NCBI GenBank assembly: GCA_964495595.1
Contig: CAZBWH010000011.1
Location: 1 to 57,608 of the forward strand
Reading direction: 5' to 3'
Source of the DNA: CALMFQ01 sp964495595
Lineage (GTDB): Bacteria > Pseudomonadota > Gammaproteobacteria > Burkholderiales > SCOH01
DNA length: 57,608 nt
The notes under the pieces were generated by a model that worked only from the letters and a program-made list of their open reading frames with translations, was not told where the DNA came from and did no database searches. The translations under genes and the position numbers were made by a program. Positions 1 to 8,380 of this stretch are shown here, piece after piece. Numbering within the stretch: the stretch's first letter is position 1; each line of letters starts with the position of its first letter.

Positions 1-1040
1 TTCTTCAGGAAGAAGATCATGTCGTTGCGGGCATACTGGTAGGCGCTGCTCTGGAACGGCGCGATCACGCGATCGGTGTCATTACAGCAGAAGCTGCCCT
101 GCTCGGTCGCATGGTTGGCGATCGAATAGTAATACACATTGGGCGAAGTCTTGACCCAGCTGTTCAGCTCCTTGGCGCCATCCGGGCCGAGATCCCACTG
201 CGCCGAGTCGTGATTTTCCAGCTTCCAGAATGCCGCGCCCTTGGTGCGGTTGATGAAATCCTGGAAGTTTTCCGACGGGCCCTGCGCCAGGCCGTATTGT
301 TCCAGCTTGAAGTTGTAGAGCTGCCCACCGCTGCCGCCGAGGCCGGCGACTTCGACGGCCTTGCCGGCCAGTTCCGACACCTTAGGCACGAAGTCGATGA
401 TCACATCGCGCAGCGTGGTGCCGTTATGCGGGGTGGAAATGGTGGTGGCGCTTTTCACCCAGCCGATCTTGCCGCCGGTATACAGTGCGCCGTTGCCTTC
501 ATTGCCGTAAGGCGAGCCGTTTTCCAGCAGCTGGATCATCGTGCGGATGGTCTGGCCGCCCTGGCTGTGCGACACCAGATGGATCGGGTGGGCGGCATCC
601 CATTGAGGGTACAGTGCCAACGGGTAGTTGTTCGGGTTGTCGTTCGGGTCGGTCGCCCAGCATTTGCCGGCCGGCTTCTGGATTTTGCCGTAGGCAGCAA
701 ATCTGGCGGTGCGTGCAGCGCCGTAATCGGCACAGCCGCCCTTGATCTGATAGAACAGCTCGACGGCACGATCCCAGTTCGAGCTGACCGGGCCCACCGC
801 CGCGGCATGCACCTGGTGGCTGCCGTTGTTGGTTTTGAGGTAGCCCTGGACATCGTTGAAACCGCCCCAGTATTTAAAGCCGGTGCCTTGCATTTCGCTC
901 GGGCCGAAGCCGAGGAAGCCATGTACCAGCACGATCGGGTGGTTGTTGGCTGCCAATGCCTCGCCGGTGGCCATCCAGGCCGACAGCGCCAGCGCGACGC
1001 CGGCAAGGATTTTGTTTGTTGCACGTGTTGCTACTGCCAT
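1..1040 (-). CDS. Secreted triacylglycerol lipase, family I.5-like (3' end outside window)
   Basis: Alpha/beta-hydrolase that probably hydrolyses triacylglycerols outside the cytoplasm. Translation from ATG at 1040 gives at least 346 residues and runs off the left edge with no stop. A GGAGGAG ribosome site lies just upstream. Residues 1-30 form a signal peptide ending ALA-ANN. The oxyanion segment VHGFLGFG is at about 39-46. The nucleophile elbow SHSQGG is at 157-162, with catalytic Ser159. The segment VGPVSSNWDRA (82-92) followed by CADYGAA is typical of staphylococcal and thermophilic Bacillus lipases (family I.5). In those enzymes the next stretch carries two zinc-binding histidines; here it reads ARTARFAAYG with no histidine. 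Catalytic Asp and His are expected further on and were not located. The gene stands alone, with an AT-rich upstream region that could hold its promoter. Confidence 0.88.
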   Translation of the reverse strand, partial: MAVATRATNKILAGVALALSAWMATGEALAANNHPIVLVHGFLGFGPSEMQGTGFKYWGGFNDVQGYLKTNNGSHQVHAAAVGPVSSNWDRAVELFYQIKGGCADYGAARTARFAAYGKIQKPAGKCWATDPNDNPNNYPLALYPQWDAAHPIHLVSHSQGGQTIRTMIQLLENGSPYGNEGNGALYTGGKIGWVKSATTISTPHNGTTLRDVIIDFVPKVSELAGKAVEVAGLGGSGGQLYNFKLEQYGLAQGPSENFQDFINRTKGAAFWKLENHDSAQWDLGPDGAKELNSWVKTSPNVYYYSIANHATEQGSFCCNDTDRVIAPFQSSAYQYARNDMIFFLK

Positions 1041-1405
1041 TTCCGTTCTCCTCCGGATGATTGGGATGGTTTGCCTGACCCTGTTGTTCGGGCCTTGCTG
1101 AATCAGCTGCGTTGCCGATTTTTTCGTTACTGCGTGCTAGCGCGTTTTCGTGGTGTTTATTTTTGTTCGAATTAGAATATTTGCTCAATTTAGAACAATT
1201 ATTCAAAACGAGCAACGTTATTGTCGAAAACGAATGTATTGATAAAACGTCTGTTCTGATAGGGAGAGCAAGGCTGTAGGAACGCGCCTGAATCCAGCGG
1301 TGGGATGGGTTGTCAGAGAGAGGAGGGGTAAGACGGCGTGGGGGGGGGATCTGAGTGGGGGGAGGTAAGCGCTGCTGCCAGATGGCTGCAGCGCAGTGGG
1401 CCATG
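1041..1405. other. Intergenic region between yidB-like gene and lipase
   Basis: No convincing gene. The part next to the lipase (about 1130-1260) is AT-rich and is the likely place for the lipase promoter. The distal part holds G runs: four at 1325-1328, nine at 1340-1348 and six at 1357-1362. An open frame on the minus strand across this stretch has low-complexity proline-rich content and no family resemblance, so it is not called. Confidence 0.5.
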
Positions 1406-1795
1406 TCAGCCGAACAACTTGCCTTTCAGCAGGCCCAGCCCCTGCTCCAGCAGGCCACCCGCTTCAATCTGGCCGCCGGGGGTAAGGGTGTCGACCACTT
1501 GTGGCAGCCATTGTGCCAGGCTGCCGGCTGTCTGCTCGGGAGACAGGCCCAGGCTGGCCGCGATCTGACTGATCTGCTCGCTGCCCAGTGCCTGTTGCAG
1601 GGCCTCGGCGGATACCGGGAGATTGGTGCCCGTGCCGATCCACGATGCCACCGCGTCGCCCAGCCCGCCGTTCTGCAATTGCTGCACCAGTCCGGCCAGC
1701 CCGCCTTGTTGATCGATCAGCGCGTTGACCGCGCCCATGATGTCACTGCTGCTGCCTTGATTCAGCATTCCGCCGAGTTGATCGAGCAAGCCCAT
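1406..1795 (-). CDS. YidB family protein (DUF937)
   Basis: 129-residue cytoplasmic protein of the YidB/DUF937 family, whose function is not established. It begins MGLLDQLGGMLNQG and is rich in Gln, Gly and Leu, as usual for the family. A central segment (about 49-60, LGDAVASWIGTG) and a C-terminal LPQVVDTLTPGGQI (about 96-109) match the family pattern. There is no signal peptide or membrane segment. It lies 111 bases downstream of glpD on the same strand, so co-transcription is possible but unproven. Confidence 0.8.
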   Translation of the reverse strand: MGLLDQLGGMLNQGSSSDIMGAVNALIDQQGGLAGLVQQLQNGGLGDAVASWIGTGTNLPVSAEALQQALGSEQISQIAASLGLSPEQTAGSLAQWLPQVVDTLTPGGQIEAGGLLEQGLGLLKGKLFG

Positions 1796-1906
1796 GGTGT
1801 ACCCCTGCGTGGTGGAAAAATGCAGTGTAGCCCGACAGCGCAGGGAAGAGGAAGATAGTCAGCCGGGCGGCGTGGGGCGGCCCGGTGGTGGCGATGCCAG
1901 ACCGGC

Positions 1907-3451
1907 TCAGCCGGCCCGCTGCACTAGGCGTGTCTCGCTGGCGGGCTGGCCGAGGATATTGGCCTGGAACCAGTTGTCGAATGCCGCTACCTGATCGGCA
2001 TTCAGGTGCAGGCCGAGTTTGCTGCGGCGCCACAGGATGTCTTCGGCGCTGCGCGCCCATTCCTGTGCGACCAGGAATTCGACTTCGCGTTGATACAGGT
2101 CGGCGCCAAAATGCTGGCCAAGCCCGGAAAGGCTGCCGGCCCCGCGCAGCATGTCGTTAACCCGTCCACCGTAGGCACGCGCCAGACGTTTTGCCATCCG
2201 TGCCGGTAGCCACGGGTTGCGCAGCTGCAGGCTGGCGAGGAATTCGTTGAAATCACCGATATCGCCGCCGGGCAGCGGCAGCAGGTCGTGTTGTTTGTTG
2301 CGCAGTTTGAAAAACGGTGCCAGGTCGCGCAGTGCGTGTAAAGCCAGCTGGCGGTAGGTGGTGATCTTGCCGCCGAAAATCGACAATACCGGCGTCTGGC
2401 CGTTGTCGTGGCGCAGCGAGAACACGTAATCGCGGGTAACGGCCGAAGGGTTGTCGGAATCGTCGTCGTACAGCGGGCGCACGCCGGAATAACTCCAGAC
2501 AATGTCCTGCGTGGTCACGCTCTTGTTGAAATATTCGCTGACCACCTGGCACAGGTATTCGGCTTCTTCCTGCTCGATCGCCACATGGGCCGGATCTTCG
2601 GTATACGGTACGTCGGTGGTGCCGATCAGGCTGAAATCGTTTTCGTAGGGGATGACGAACACGATGCGGTTGTCGTGGTTCTGCAGGATGTAGGCCTGTT
2701 CGCCGTCATGCAGTTTCGGCACGACGATGTGGCTGCCCTTGACCAGGCGTACGCCTTTTTTGGTGCGCACGCCGAGTTTCTGTTTCAGTACATCTTCCAC
2801 CCATGGTCCGGCGGCGTTGACCACGCCCTTGGCAAAGACGGTCTGGGCGCTGCCGGTTTCGGTGTCGACAACCCGTGCGCGCCAGATATTGCCGACTTTT
2901 TCCGCCGATTCGACCCGGGTGCGGGTGTGGATTTTTGCACCGTGTTCCTGCGCCTGCAACGCATTCAGCAGGACCAGCCGCGCATCGTCGACCCAGCAGT
3001 CGGAATATTCGAAACCGCGCACGAATTCGCTTTTCAGCGGCTCGCCCTGCTGGCATTTGCGCAGTTTCAGCGATCTGGATGCCGGCAACAGTTTGCGGCC
3101 GCCCAGATTGTCGTACAGGAACAGGCCGGCGCGGATCATCCAGGTCGGGCGCAGCGCCATGTGGTGCGGCAGCACGAAGCGCAGCGGCTTGATGATGTGC
3201 GGCGCCATCTGCAGCAGTACTTCGCGCTCGGTCAGCGCCTCGCGAACCAGGCGGAATTCGTAGTATTCGAGGTAACGCAGGCCGCCGTGGATCAGCTTGC
3301 TCGAACGACTGGACGTGGCCGAAGCCAGGTCGTGTTGTTCGCACAGGAATACCGACAGGCCGCGTTGCGCCGCTTCGTTGGCAATGCCAACACCGTTGAT
3401 GCCACCACCGATCACCAGCAGGTCGTAAACCAGATTTTCCACAGTGCCCAT
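1907..3451 (-). CDS. glpD: Aerobic glycerol-3-phosphate dehydrogenase
   Basis: FAD enzyme that oxidises sn-glycerol 3-phosphate to dihydroxyacetone phosphate and passes electrons to quinone at the inner membrane. The 514-residue product is near the usual ~500. It opens with the FAD-binding loop VIGGGINGVGIA at about 13-24, and KLIHGGLRYLEYYEFRLVRE (52-71) is a GlpD hallmark. IGTTDVPY and the DAO-fold end of the oxidase domain follow, then a C-terminal domain. The region upstream (3541-3600) is AT-rich and carries TTCG motifs one helical turn apart, suggesting a DeoR-type GlpR repressor site. No glpK or glpF is seen nearby. Confidence 0.95.
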   Translation of the reverse strand: MGTVENLVYDLLVIGGGINGVGIANEAAQRGLSVFLCEQHDLASATSSRSSKLIHGGLRYLEYYEFRLVREALTEREVLLQMAPHIIKPLRFVLPHHMALRPTWMIRAGLFLYDNLGGRKLLPASRSLKLRKCQQGEPLKSEFVRGFEYSDCWVDDARLVLLNALQAQEHGAKIHTRTRVESAEKVGNIWRARVVDTETGSAQTVFAKGVVNAAGPWVEDVLKQKLGVRTKKGVRLVKGSHIVVPKLHDGEQAYILQNHDNRIVFVIPYENDFSLIGTTDVPYTEDPAHVAIEQEEAEYLCQVVSEYFNKSVTTQDIVWSYSGVRPLYDDDSDNPSAVTRDYVFSLRHDNGQTPVLSIFGGKITTYRQLALHALRDLAPFFKLRNKQHDLLPLPGGDIGDFNEFLASLQLRNPWLPARMAKRLARAYGGRVNDMLRGAGSLSGLGQHFGADLYQREVEFLVAQEWARSAEDILWRRSKLGLHLNADQVAAFDNWFQANILGQPASETRLVQRAG

Positions 3452-3578
3452 CGCTGTTCCGTTTTCTCAATTAGGGCCAATCAACCGGGTGGCGTGCAGA
3501 CAGCCAGGTCGGTCGGCAGATCAATCGTAATCATTGATTGGCAGTTTAGCGGAGAGATGTTCTTTTTTCAATAAAAAA

Positions 3579-3597
3579 TGTTCGATTATTTTCGTTA
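3579..3597. promoter_or_regulatory. Possible GlpR-type operator upstream of glpD
   Basis: Two TTCG motifs at 3581-3584 and 3591-3594 are spaced exactly 10 bases apart in an AT-rich stretch about 130 bases before the glpD start. DeoR-family GlpR repressors recognise repeated TTCG-containing half-sites. This is a motif-level suggestion only. Confidence 0.35.
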
Positions 3598-3656
3598 TTT
3601 AATTTAACTGTAATTAAGTGAAAGAATTTTCGCTGAACTGGCAGAGGCCCGGCAAT

Positions 3657-3682
3657 AAAAAACGGCGGGGTAAGCCGCCGTT
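3657..3682 (-). terminator. Rho-independent terminator after the HAD phosphatase gene
   Basis: An 8-bp stem (AACGGCGG with CCGCCGTT) and 6-base loop at 3661-3682 is followed, reading the minus strand, by six T residues (plus-strand A run 3657-3662). It sits 17 bases past the stop of the HAD gene and closes the hda-HAD transcript. Confidence 0.85.
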
Positions 3683-3699
3683 TTCAGGGTATGAAGGGG

Positions 3700-4365
3700 C
3701 TAGTGTCGCAAGCTGATCACGGGCCAGTCGTGTGCTTCAGCGTACGCTTTCAGTGTCGGGTCAGGATCGACTGCGACCGGATGCGTGACTTGCTGCAGCA
3801 GCGGCAGATCGTTGCGCGAATCGCTGTAGAACCAGCTTTCGCTGAAATCCGCCAGTTGTTCGCCGCGTGCTTCCAGCCAGTGCTGCAGCCGGGTGATCTT
3901 GCCCTCCTGGAAGCAGGGGATGCCGGTCGGCTTGCCGGTGTATTCGCCGTCGACGATTTCCGGCTCGGTGGCAATCAGGTGTTCGATGCCGAATTCGCGT
4001 GCAATCGGGCCGGTGACGAAACGGTTGGTGGCGGTGATGATCAGCACCAGATCGCCGGCGTCCTGGTGTTGTTTGACCAGCGCTCGCGCTTTGTCTGTGA
4101 TCAGCGGCACGATGTGCTGGCGCATGTATTCGCGGTGCAGTTCGTCCAGCTCGGCGCGTTTGAAGCGGCCCAGCGGGCTGAGCTGGAACGCCAGGAACGC
4201 CTGGATGTCGAGCGTGCCGGCCTTGTAGTGTTCGAAAAAACGGTCGTTTTCGCGCGCAGTGCTTTCGGCATCGAGAATACCTTTGCTGATCAGAAAACGT
4301 GGCCATTCGACATCGCTGTCGCCGGACAGCAGGGTGTTGTCGAGGTCAAACAGGGCAATACGCAT
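3700..4365 (-). CDS. HAD-IB family hydrolase (SerB-like phosphatase)
   Basis: 221-residue haloacid-dehalogenase-superfamily phosphatase. Motif I is FDLDNTLL (about 6-13), with the nucleophile and acid Asp separated by one residue. Motif II is in LIITATNRF. The GKITRLQ lysine and the YSDSRNDLPLL acidic motif (about 189-199) complete the HAD-IB set. The helical cap between motifs I and II is of the phosphoserine phosphatase type. The substrate cannot be read from the sequence; relatives act on phosphoserine or histidinol phosphate, and many are annotated only as HAD-IB. It follows hda by 6 bases and ends at a strong terminator, so the two form one operon. Confidence 0.85.
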   Translation of the reverse strand: MRIALFDLDNTLLSGDSDVEWPRFLISKGILDAESTARENDRFFEHYKAGTLDIQAFLAFQLSPLGRFKRAELDELHREYMRQHIVPLITDKARALVKQHQDAGDLVLIITATNRFVTGPIAREFGIEHLIATEPEIVDGEYTGKPTGIPCFQEGKITRLQHWLEARGEQLADFSESWFYSDSRNDLPLLQQVTHPVAVDPDPTLKAYAEAHDWPVISLRH

Positions 4366-4371
4366 GATTCT

Positions 4372-5052
4372 TTAATCCTGGGTAAGGTTTTGCAGCACTT
4401 GCCGCAAGAGCGGCAGCGTGACGGGTTTTTGTTTTTCCAGCGAGGTGTGGTCCAGCTCGGCGACAATGGCCAGCAGTGACGGCAGGTCGCGTCGTGCATG
4501 CTGCAGCAGGTAACGGCAGGCATCGTCGGAGAGATTGAAGCCGCGCTCGGCGGCGTGGATTTGCAGCGCGGCGGCTTTTTCCTCGTCGCTCAGCGGTTGC
4601 AGGCAAAACACCAGGCCCCAGCCGAAACGGGTGGTCAGATCGGCGCGCAGCGGCAACTGCGACGGCACGCTCGGGCCGGCCGCCAGCAGTGGGCGCCGCA
4701 ATTCGCGAAACTGGTTATATAAGGCAAATACCGCAACCTGGGCCTCGGCATCCAGATGCTCGACGTTATCCAGCGCCACGCAGTCGTAATCGAGCAGGGT
4801 TTCATCCGGCGCAAACAATTGACCGCAATCGACATACGCACTGCGCAGGCCGCGTGCCTGCGCAACACGGGTGGCTGCCTGCAACAGATGGCTGCGGCCG
4901 CTTCCCGGTTCGCCCCACAGATACAGCATCGATTCGCCCGAGCCGTTGAGGCTGGCATGTACTGCCGCCACCGCTTCGGCATTCTGGCCGACGACAAAAT
5001 TCCCCAGCTCCGCGGCCGGCGGTGTGAGGATGTCGAGCACGAGCTGTTTCAT
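4372..5052 (-). CDS. hda: DnaA regulatory inactivator Hda
   Basis: 226-residue AAA+ protein homologous to the DnaA ATPase core. With the DNA-loaded sliding clamp it stimulates DnaA-ATP hydrolysis and prevents re-initiation of replication. The N-terminal MKQLVLDI contains a short clamp-binding-type sequence. The Walker A region is atypical (GEPGSGRSHLLQA, about 47-59), as in many Hda proteins. A Walker-B-like segment (DCVALDNVEHL) and a C-terminal AAA+ lid follow. The DnaA DNA-binding domain is absent, which distinguishes it from DnaA. It is divergent from purM, a common betaproteobacterial arrangement. Confidence 0.9.
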   Translation of the reverse strand: MKQLVLDILTPPAAELGNFVVGQNAEAVAAVHASLNGSGESMLYLWGEPGSGRSHLLQAATRVAQARGLRSAYVDCGQLFAPDETLLDYDCVALDNVEHLDAEAQVAVFALYNQFRELRRPLLAAGPSVPSQLPLRADLTTRFGWGLVFCLQPLSDEEKAAALQIHAAERGFNLSDDACRYLLQHARRDLPSLLAIVAELDHTSLEKQKPVTLPLLRQVLQNLTQD

Positions 5053-5209
5053 GGTTGGCGAGGAAATGAGTGTTGCGGTTTTGTCTGGCGGATGAACGCG
5101 TTGCGCGCAACGTTAAACGGGTTTTTACGGTAAAATGGCGCGAATTTTTCAATTTAACCACAGTTTGGCTGCTTCTGTCCGAAGCCGGCCACGGCGCGAA
5201 AGTATATCC

Positions 5210-6253
5210 GTGAGCAACAATCAGACGTCTCTCAGCTACCGCGATGCCGGTGTCGATATCGATGCAGGCGATCAACTGGTCGAAAACATCAAACCTTATG
5301 CCAAGCGCACCATGCGTCCGGAAGTGCTGGGCGGTATCGGCGGCTTTGGCGCGCTGGTGGAAATCTCCAAGAAATACAAGGAGCCGGTACTGGTGTCCGG
5401 CACCGATGGCGTGGGCACCAAGCTGAAGCTGGCATTCGAGCTGGATCGCCATGACACCGTCGGCATCGATCTGGTGGCGATGAGCGTCAACGACATTCTG
5501 GTGCAGGGCGCCGAACCGCTTTTCTTTCTCGATTATTTTGCCTGCGGCAAGCTGGACGTGCCGCGCGCGACCGACGTAATCAAGGGTATTGCTGCTGGCT
5601 GCGAACAATCGGGCTGTGCATTGATCGGTGGCGAAACTGCTGAAATGCCGGGCATGTACCCGGTCGGTGAATACGATCTGGCCGGTTTTGCCGTGGGTGT
5701 GGTGGAAAAAGCCAACATCATTACCGGCAAGACCATTCAGCCGGGCGATGTTGTGTTGGGCCTGAAATCCAACGGCGCACATTCCAACGGTTATTCGCTG
5801 GTGCGCAAAATCATCGAGCGCAGCAAGCCGGAGCTGAACGCCGAATTCGACGAAGGCCGCACGCTGGCCGACTGCATCATGGCGCCGACCCGTTTATATG
5901 TTAAGCCGCTGCTGAAACTGATGGCGCAACTGCCTGTCAAAGGCATGGCGCACATCACCGGCGGCGGCATTACCGAAAACGTGCCGCGTGTATTGCCGGA
6001 CAACGTTGTGGCACAGATCGACAAGAACAGCTGGCAGATGTCCAAGCTGTTCCGCTGGCTGCAGACTGAAGGCAATGTCGCAGAAGACGAAATGTATCGC
6101 ACCTTCAACTGTGGTATCGGCATGGTGGTGATTGTTGCTGCCGAACAGGCTGACGCAGCAATGGCCACACTGCAGGGCGAAGGCGAAACCGTTTACCGCC
6201 TGGGCACGATCCGTCCGCGGAACGGTGACGAGCATCAAACGCAGGTTGCGTAA
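5210..6253 (+). CDS. purM: Phosphoribosylformylglycinamidine cyclo-ligase
   Basis: AIR synthetase: ATP-dependent closure of the imidazole ring in purine synthesis. I chose the GTG at 5210 (product begins VSNNQTSLSYRDAGVDI) because PurM proteins start right before TSLSY-DAGVDI. An upstream in-frame ATG at 5135 would add 25 residues of arginine-rich sequence without family support. Family motifs include GGFGAL, VSGTDGVGTKLKL, QGAEPLFFLDYFA, GGETAEMPGMYP and HITGGGITEN. Length is 347, as expected. It is followed by its own terminator and separated from purN by an inverted repeat, so purM and purN may be transcribed separately. Confidence 0.95.
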   Translation: MSNNQTSLSYRDAGVDIDAGDQLVENIKPYAKRTMRPEVLGGIGGFGALVEISKKYKEPVLVSGTDGVGTKLKLAFELDRHDTVGIDLVAMSVNDILVQGAEPLFFLDYFACGKLDVPRATDVIKGIAAGCEQSGCALIGGETAEMPGMYPVGEYDLAGFAVGVVEKANIITGKTIQPGDVVLGLKSNGAHSNGYSLVRKIIERSKPELNAEFDEGRTLADCIMAPTRLYVKPLLKLMAQLPVKGMAHITGGGITENVPRVLPDNVVAQIDKNSWQMSKLFRWLQTEGNVAEDEMYRTFNCGIGMVVIVAAEQADAAMATLQGEGETVYRLGTIRPRNGDEHQTQVA

Positions 6254-6271
6254 CGCCTGTCAGTCGCACAT

Positions 6272-6304
6272 ATGCCGCCGGCAGCGCTGGCGGCATTGTT
6301 TTTT
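6272..6304 (+). terminator. Rho-independent terminator after purM
   Basis: An 8-bp stem, ATGCCGCC pairing with GGCGGCAT, around a 9-base loop (6272-6296) is followed by TGTTTTTT. It starts 19 bases after the purM stop. Confidence 0.85.
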
Positions 6305-6328
6305 GAAACGCTGAATAAAGCAAAATAT

Positions 6329-6430
6329 TGAACCACGGAGCACGCGGAGAACGCAGAGTAAACACGGAGAAAAATGCTGTTGAGGCTTTTCTCTGTGAAT
6401 CTCGGTGTTCTCTGCGAGCTCTGCGGTTCA
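6329..6430. repeat. Long imperfect inverted repeat between purM and purN
   Basis: Two ~44-base arms (6329-6373 and 6387-6430) are imperfect reverse complements around a ~14-base loop. Each arm repeats a CGGAG/CAGAG period: TGAACCACGGAG at the outer left end matches CTCTGCGGTTCA at the outer right end. The pattern resembles the dispersed AACCACAGAG...CTCTGTGGTT elements found in intergenic DNA of many bacteria. The right end is only 19 bases before the purN start, so a folded transcript would bring a large hairpin close to the ribosome site. Confidence 0.85.
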
Positions 6431-6449
6431 AGATGTTTAAGCCGCAACA

Positions 6450-7085
6450 ATGAAAAAAATCGTCATTCTGATTTCCGGTCGTGGCAGCAATATGCAGGCG
6501 ATCCTTGAGGCAAAATTGCCGGTTGAAATCGCCGCAGTGATTGCCAACCGCGACGATGCCGCCGGCCTGCAAACTGCCGCCAGCTTTGGCATCCCGACGG
6601 CAGTGCTTTCGCACAAGGGCTATCCGAGCCGCGAGGCGTTCGATGCCGATCTGGCCAGGCTGATCGACAGTTATCGGCCGGATCTGGTGGTGCTGGCCGG
6701 TTTCATGCGCATTCTCAGCGAAGGCTTCGTGCGCCATTACGAAAACCGCATGATCAATATCCATCCTTCACTGCTGCCGGCATTTACCGGTCTCTCGACA
6801 CATGCGCGGGCGATTCAGGAAGGCGTGAAAGTACACGGCTGCAGCGTGCATTTCGTCACCCCGGAACTGGATCACGGCCCGATCATCTGCCAGGCGGTGG
6901 TACCGGTGCTGGACGACGACACCGAAGATATGCTGGCCAAGCGCGTCCTGGCGTGTGAACACCAGATCTACCCGCAGGCGGTGCGCTGGTTTGCCGAAGA
7001 CCGATTGACCGTCGAAGGCAACCGGGTGCGCGTGGCCAACCACGCCGACCTTCAGGCTCACTGCCTGATCGTGCCGCGGGACTGA
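6450..7085 (+). CDS. purN: Phosphoribosylglycinamide formyltransferase
   Basis: GART: moves a formyl group from 10-formyl-tetrahydrofolate to GAR in purine synthesis. The 211-residue product starts MKKIVILISGRGSNMQAI, with the phosphate-binding loop SGRGSNMQ at about 9-16. The active-site region FMRILS (about 89-94) and NIHPSLLPAFTGLSTHA (about 108-124) follow, giving the catalytic Asn and His, then the catalytic Asp in ELDHGPI. No clear Shine-Dalgarno sequence precedes the ATG, because the inverted repeat ends just upstream. Downstream DUF3108 begins 7 bases after the stop. Confidence 0.95.
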   Translation: MKKIVILISGRGSNMQAILEAKLPVEIAAVIANRDDAAGLQTAASFGIPTAVLSHKGYPSREAFDADLARLIDSYRPDLVVLAGFMRILSEGFVRHYENRMINIHPSLLPAFTGLSTHARAIQEGVKVHGCSVHFVTPELDHGPIICQAVVPVLDDDTEDMLAKRVLACEHQIYPQAVRWFAEDRLTVEGNRVRVANHADLQAHCLIVPRD

Positions 7086-7091
7086 TACCCG

Positions 7092-8330
7092 ATGCGGCTG
7101 CGGCGCTATCTCACCTGGACACTGATTGGCGCGACTATCCTGTCGCTCCTGCTGCATTTTTTCACCATTTTTGGTGAAACGCTGCTCGGCTTTGTTGAAG
7201 CCCAGCTCGAGCCGGAAGCGGCGATTCGCAAGACCACGCGCAAACTGGCCGAGCAGTCACTGGATGAGGAAGAGCTGGCTGAAGACGGCAAGCAGGCGAA
7301 GGCCAAACCGCTGATCGACAAGGTAACGGTCTATCTGGTGCCTGCCGCACAACTTCGCCCGGCCAAGCCACCTGCGGCCAGCAAGCCGGCGGCGAAGCCC
7401 AGGCGGATCAAGCCCCGGCCGCAGGCCAAACCCGTGGCCAAACTCTTGCCGCAGACTGAACCGGCCGAACCGGTGGCTGCGCCCGATCAGATCAATCCGG
7501 TCACAGTGGCTGCTGCCGAACCGCCAGTGGTTACTGCTCCGCCTGAAAGGCCTCAGCCCGACAGTTCGCCGGCTGCCGCGCCGGCCGCACCTTCTGCCGA
7601 ACCGGCAGCCGTGCCGGCCCAGCCGGCGCGACGCAAGGGAACGTACAAGCCGGGCGAAGCAAAGGCCGGCTTTCCGCGCCATGTGCGGGTAAAAATGCTG
7701 GCGATGGGGATCGGTGAAGGGTATCTGGAATGGAAGCGCGACAAGAATACCTACCGTATTGAAGCCGATGCCAGCGCGCTGGGCCAGCGGCGGCGCCTGG
7801 TCAGCCAGGGCGTCATCACCCCTACCGGGCTGCGACCCAATGATTACAAGGTGTACGTTGGCAGCTCCGAGCAGGCGGATCACCAGTGCCTGTTCAACTG
7901 GGAGGCGGGCACGGTACAGGTTGGCAAGGTGGGAGAGATGAAAACCGAGCCGCTGGATGACGATGCCCAGGATTTGCTCAGCTTCACCTTCCAGTTTGCT
8001 GCTTACGGCAGCAAGATGAAGGATTTCGATATCCAGTTGTGCTCCGGTCGCAAGATCGAGCACCAGACGCTGGCGATCCAGGGTGAAACCACCTTGTTCA
8101 TCGCCGGTCGGGATGTCCCGGTGCTGGTGCTGCGTGGCGAAAACGACCGTGGCAAGGCCGAGGCCTGGCTGGCACCTGACTGGAACAACATTCCGGTGAA
8201 AATGTTTTTTGACTCGAACAAACGCAAGATTTCCGGTTCGATGGTTGCCACCGAACTTGAAATCGATGGCAAAACCGTACTCGCGCCGCAAAAGGCGATT
8301 GATGAAGATGCCTATTCCGGCGGCGGCTGA
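7092..8330 (+). CDS. DUF3108 domain protein with membrane anchor and Pro/Ala-rich linker
   Basis: 412 residues in three parts. An N-terminal membrane anchor (about 8-30, TWTLIGATILSLLLHFF) comes first. A long Pro/Ala/Lys/Arg-rich linker (about 75-185) looks like a TonB-type envelope-spanning region. The C-terminal DUF3108 domain (about 195-395) includes GEGYLEWKRDKNTYRIEA and ends DEDAYSGGG. DUF3108 proteins are thought to be envelope proteins, but their function is unknown. It lies between purN and the methyltransferase gene with tight spacing, suggesting co-transcription. The TonB-like look comes from composition; the globular domain is not TonB. Confidence 0.8.
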   Translation: MRLRRYLTWTLIGATILSLLLHFFTIFGETLLGFVEAQLEPEAAIRKTTRKLAEQSLDEEELAEDGKQAKAKPLIDKVTVYLVPAAQLRPAKPPAASKPAAKPRRIKPRPQAKPVAKLLPQTEPAEPVAAPDQINPVTVAAAEPPVVTAPPERPQPDSSPAAAPAAPSAEPAAVPAQPARRKGTYKPGEAKAGFPRHVRVKMLAMGIGEGYLEWKRDKNTYRIEADASALGQRRRLVSQGVITPTGLRPNDYKVYVGSSEQADHQCLFNWEAGTVQVGKVGEMKTEPLDDDAQDLLSFTFQFAAYGSKMKDFDIQLCSGRKIEHQTLAIQGETTLFIAGRDVPVLVLRGENDRGKAEAWLAPDWNNIPVKMFFDSNKRKISGSMVATELEIDGKTVLAPQKAIDEDAYSGGG

Positions 8331-8380
8331 TGCCGGTGCCCGCTGATTTCGCCGCCGCAAACCCAACCAAGGCCACGACC

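Noticed and set aside
111..1175. 354-residue plus-strand frame opposite the lipase
   Set aside because: It is a shadow: the minus strand gives signal peptide, SHSQG motif and lipase-type sequence in another frame, while this frame has no family features.
874..1404. 176-residue minus-strand frame across the yidB-lipase gap
   Set aside because: Low-complexity Pro/Ser-rich and overlapping the lipase N-terminus in another frame; no ribosome site of note.
2408..3574. 388-residue plus-strand frame opposite glpD
   Set aside because: Shadow of a clear glpD; composition is that of a reversed GC-rich gene and it has no ribosome site or domain.
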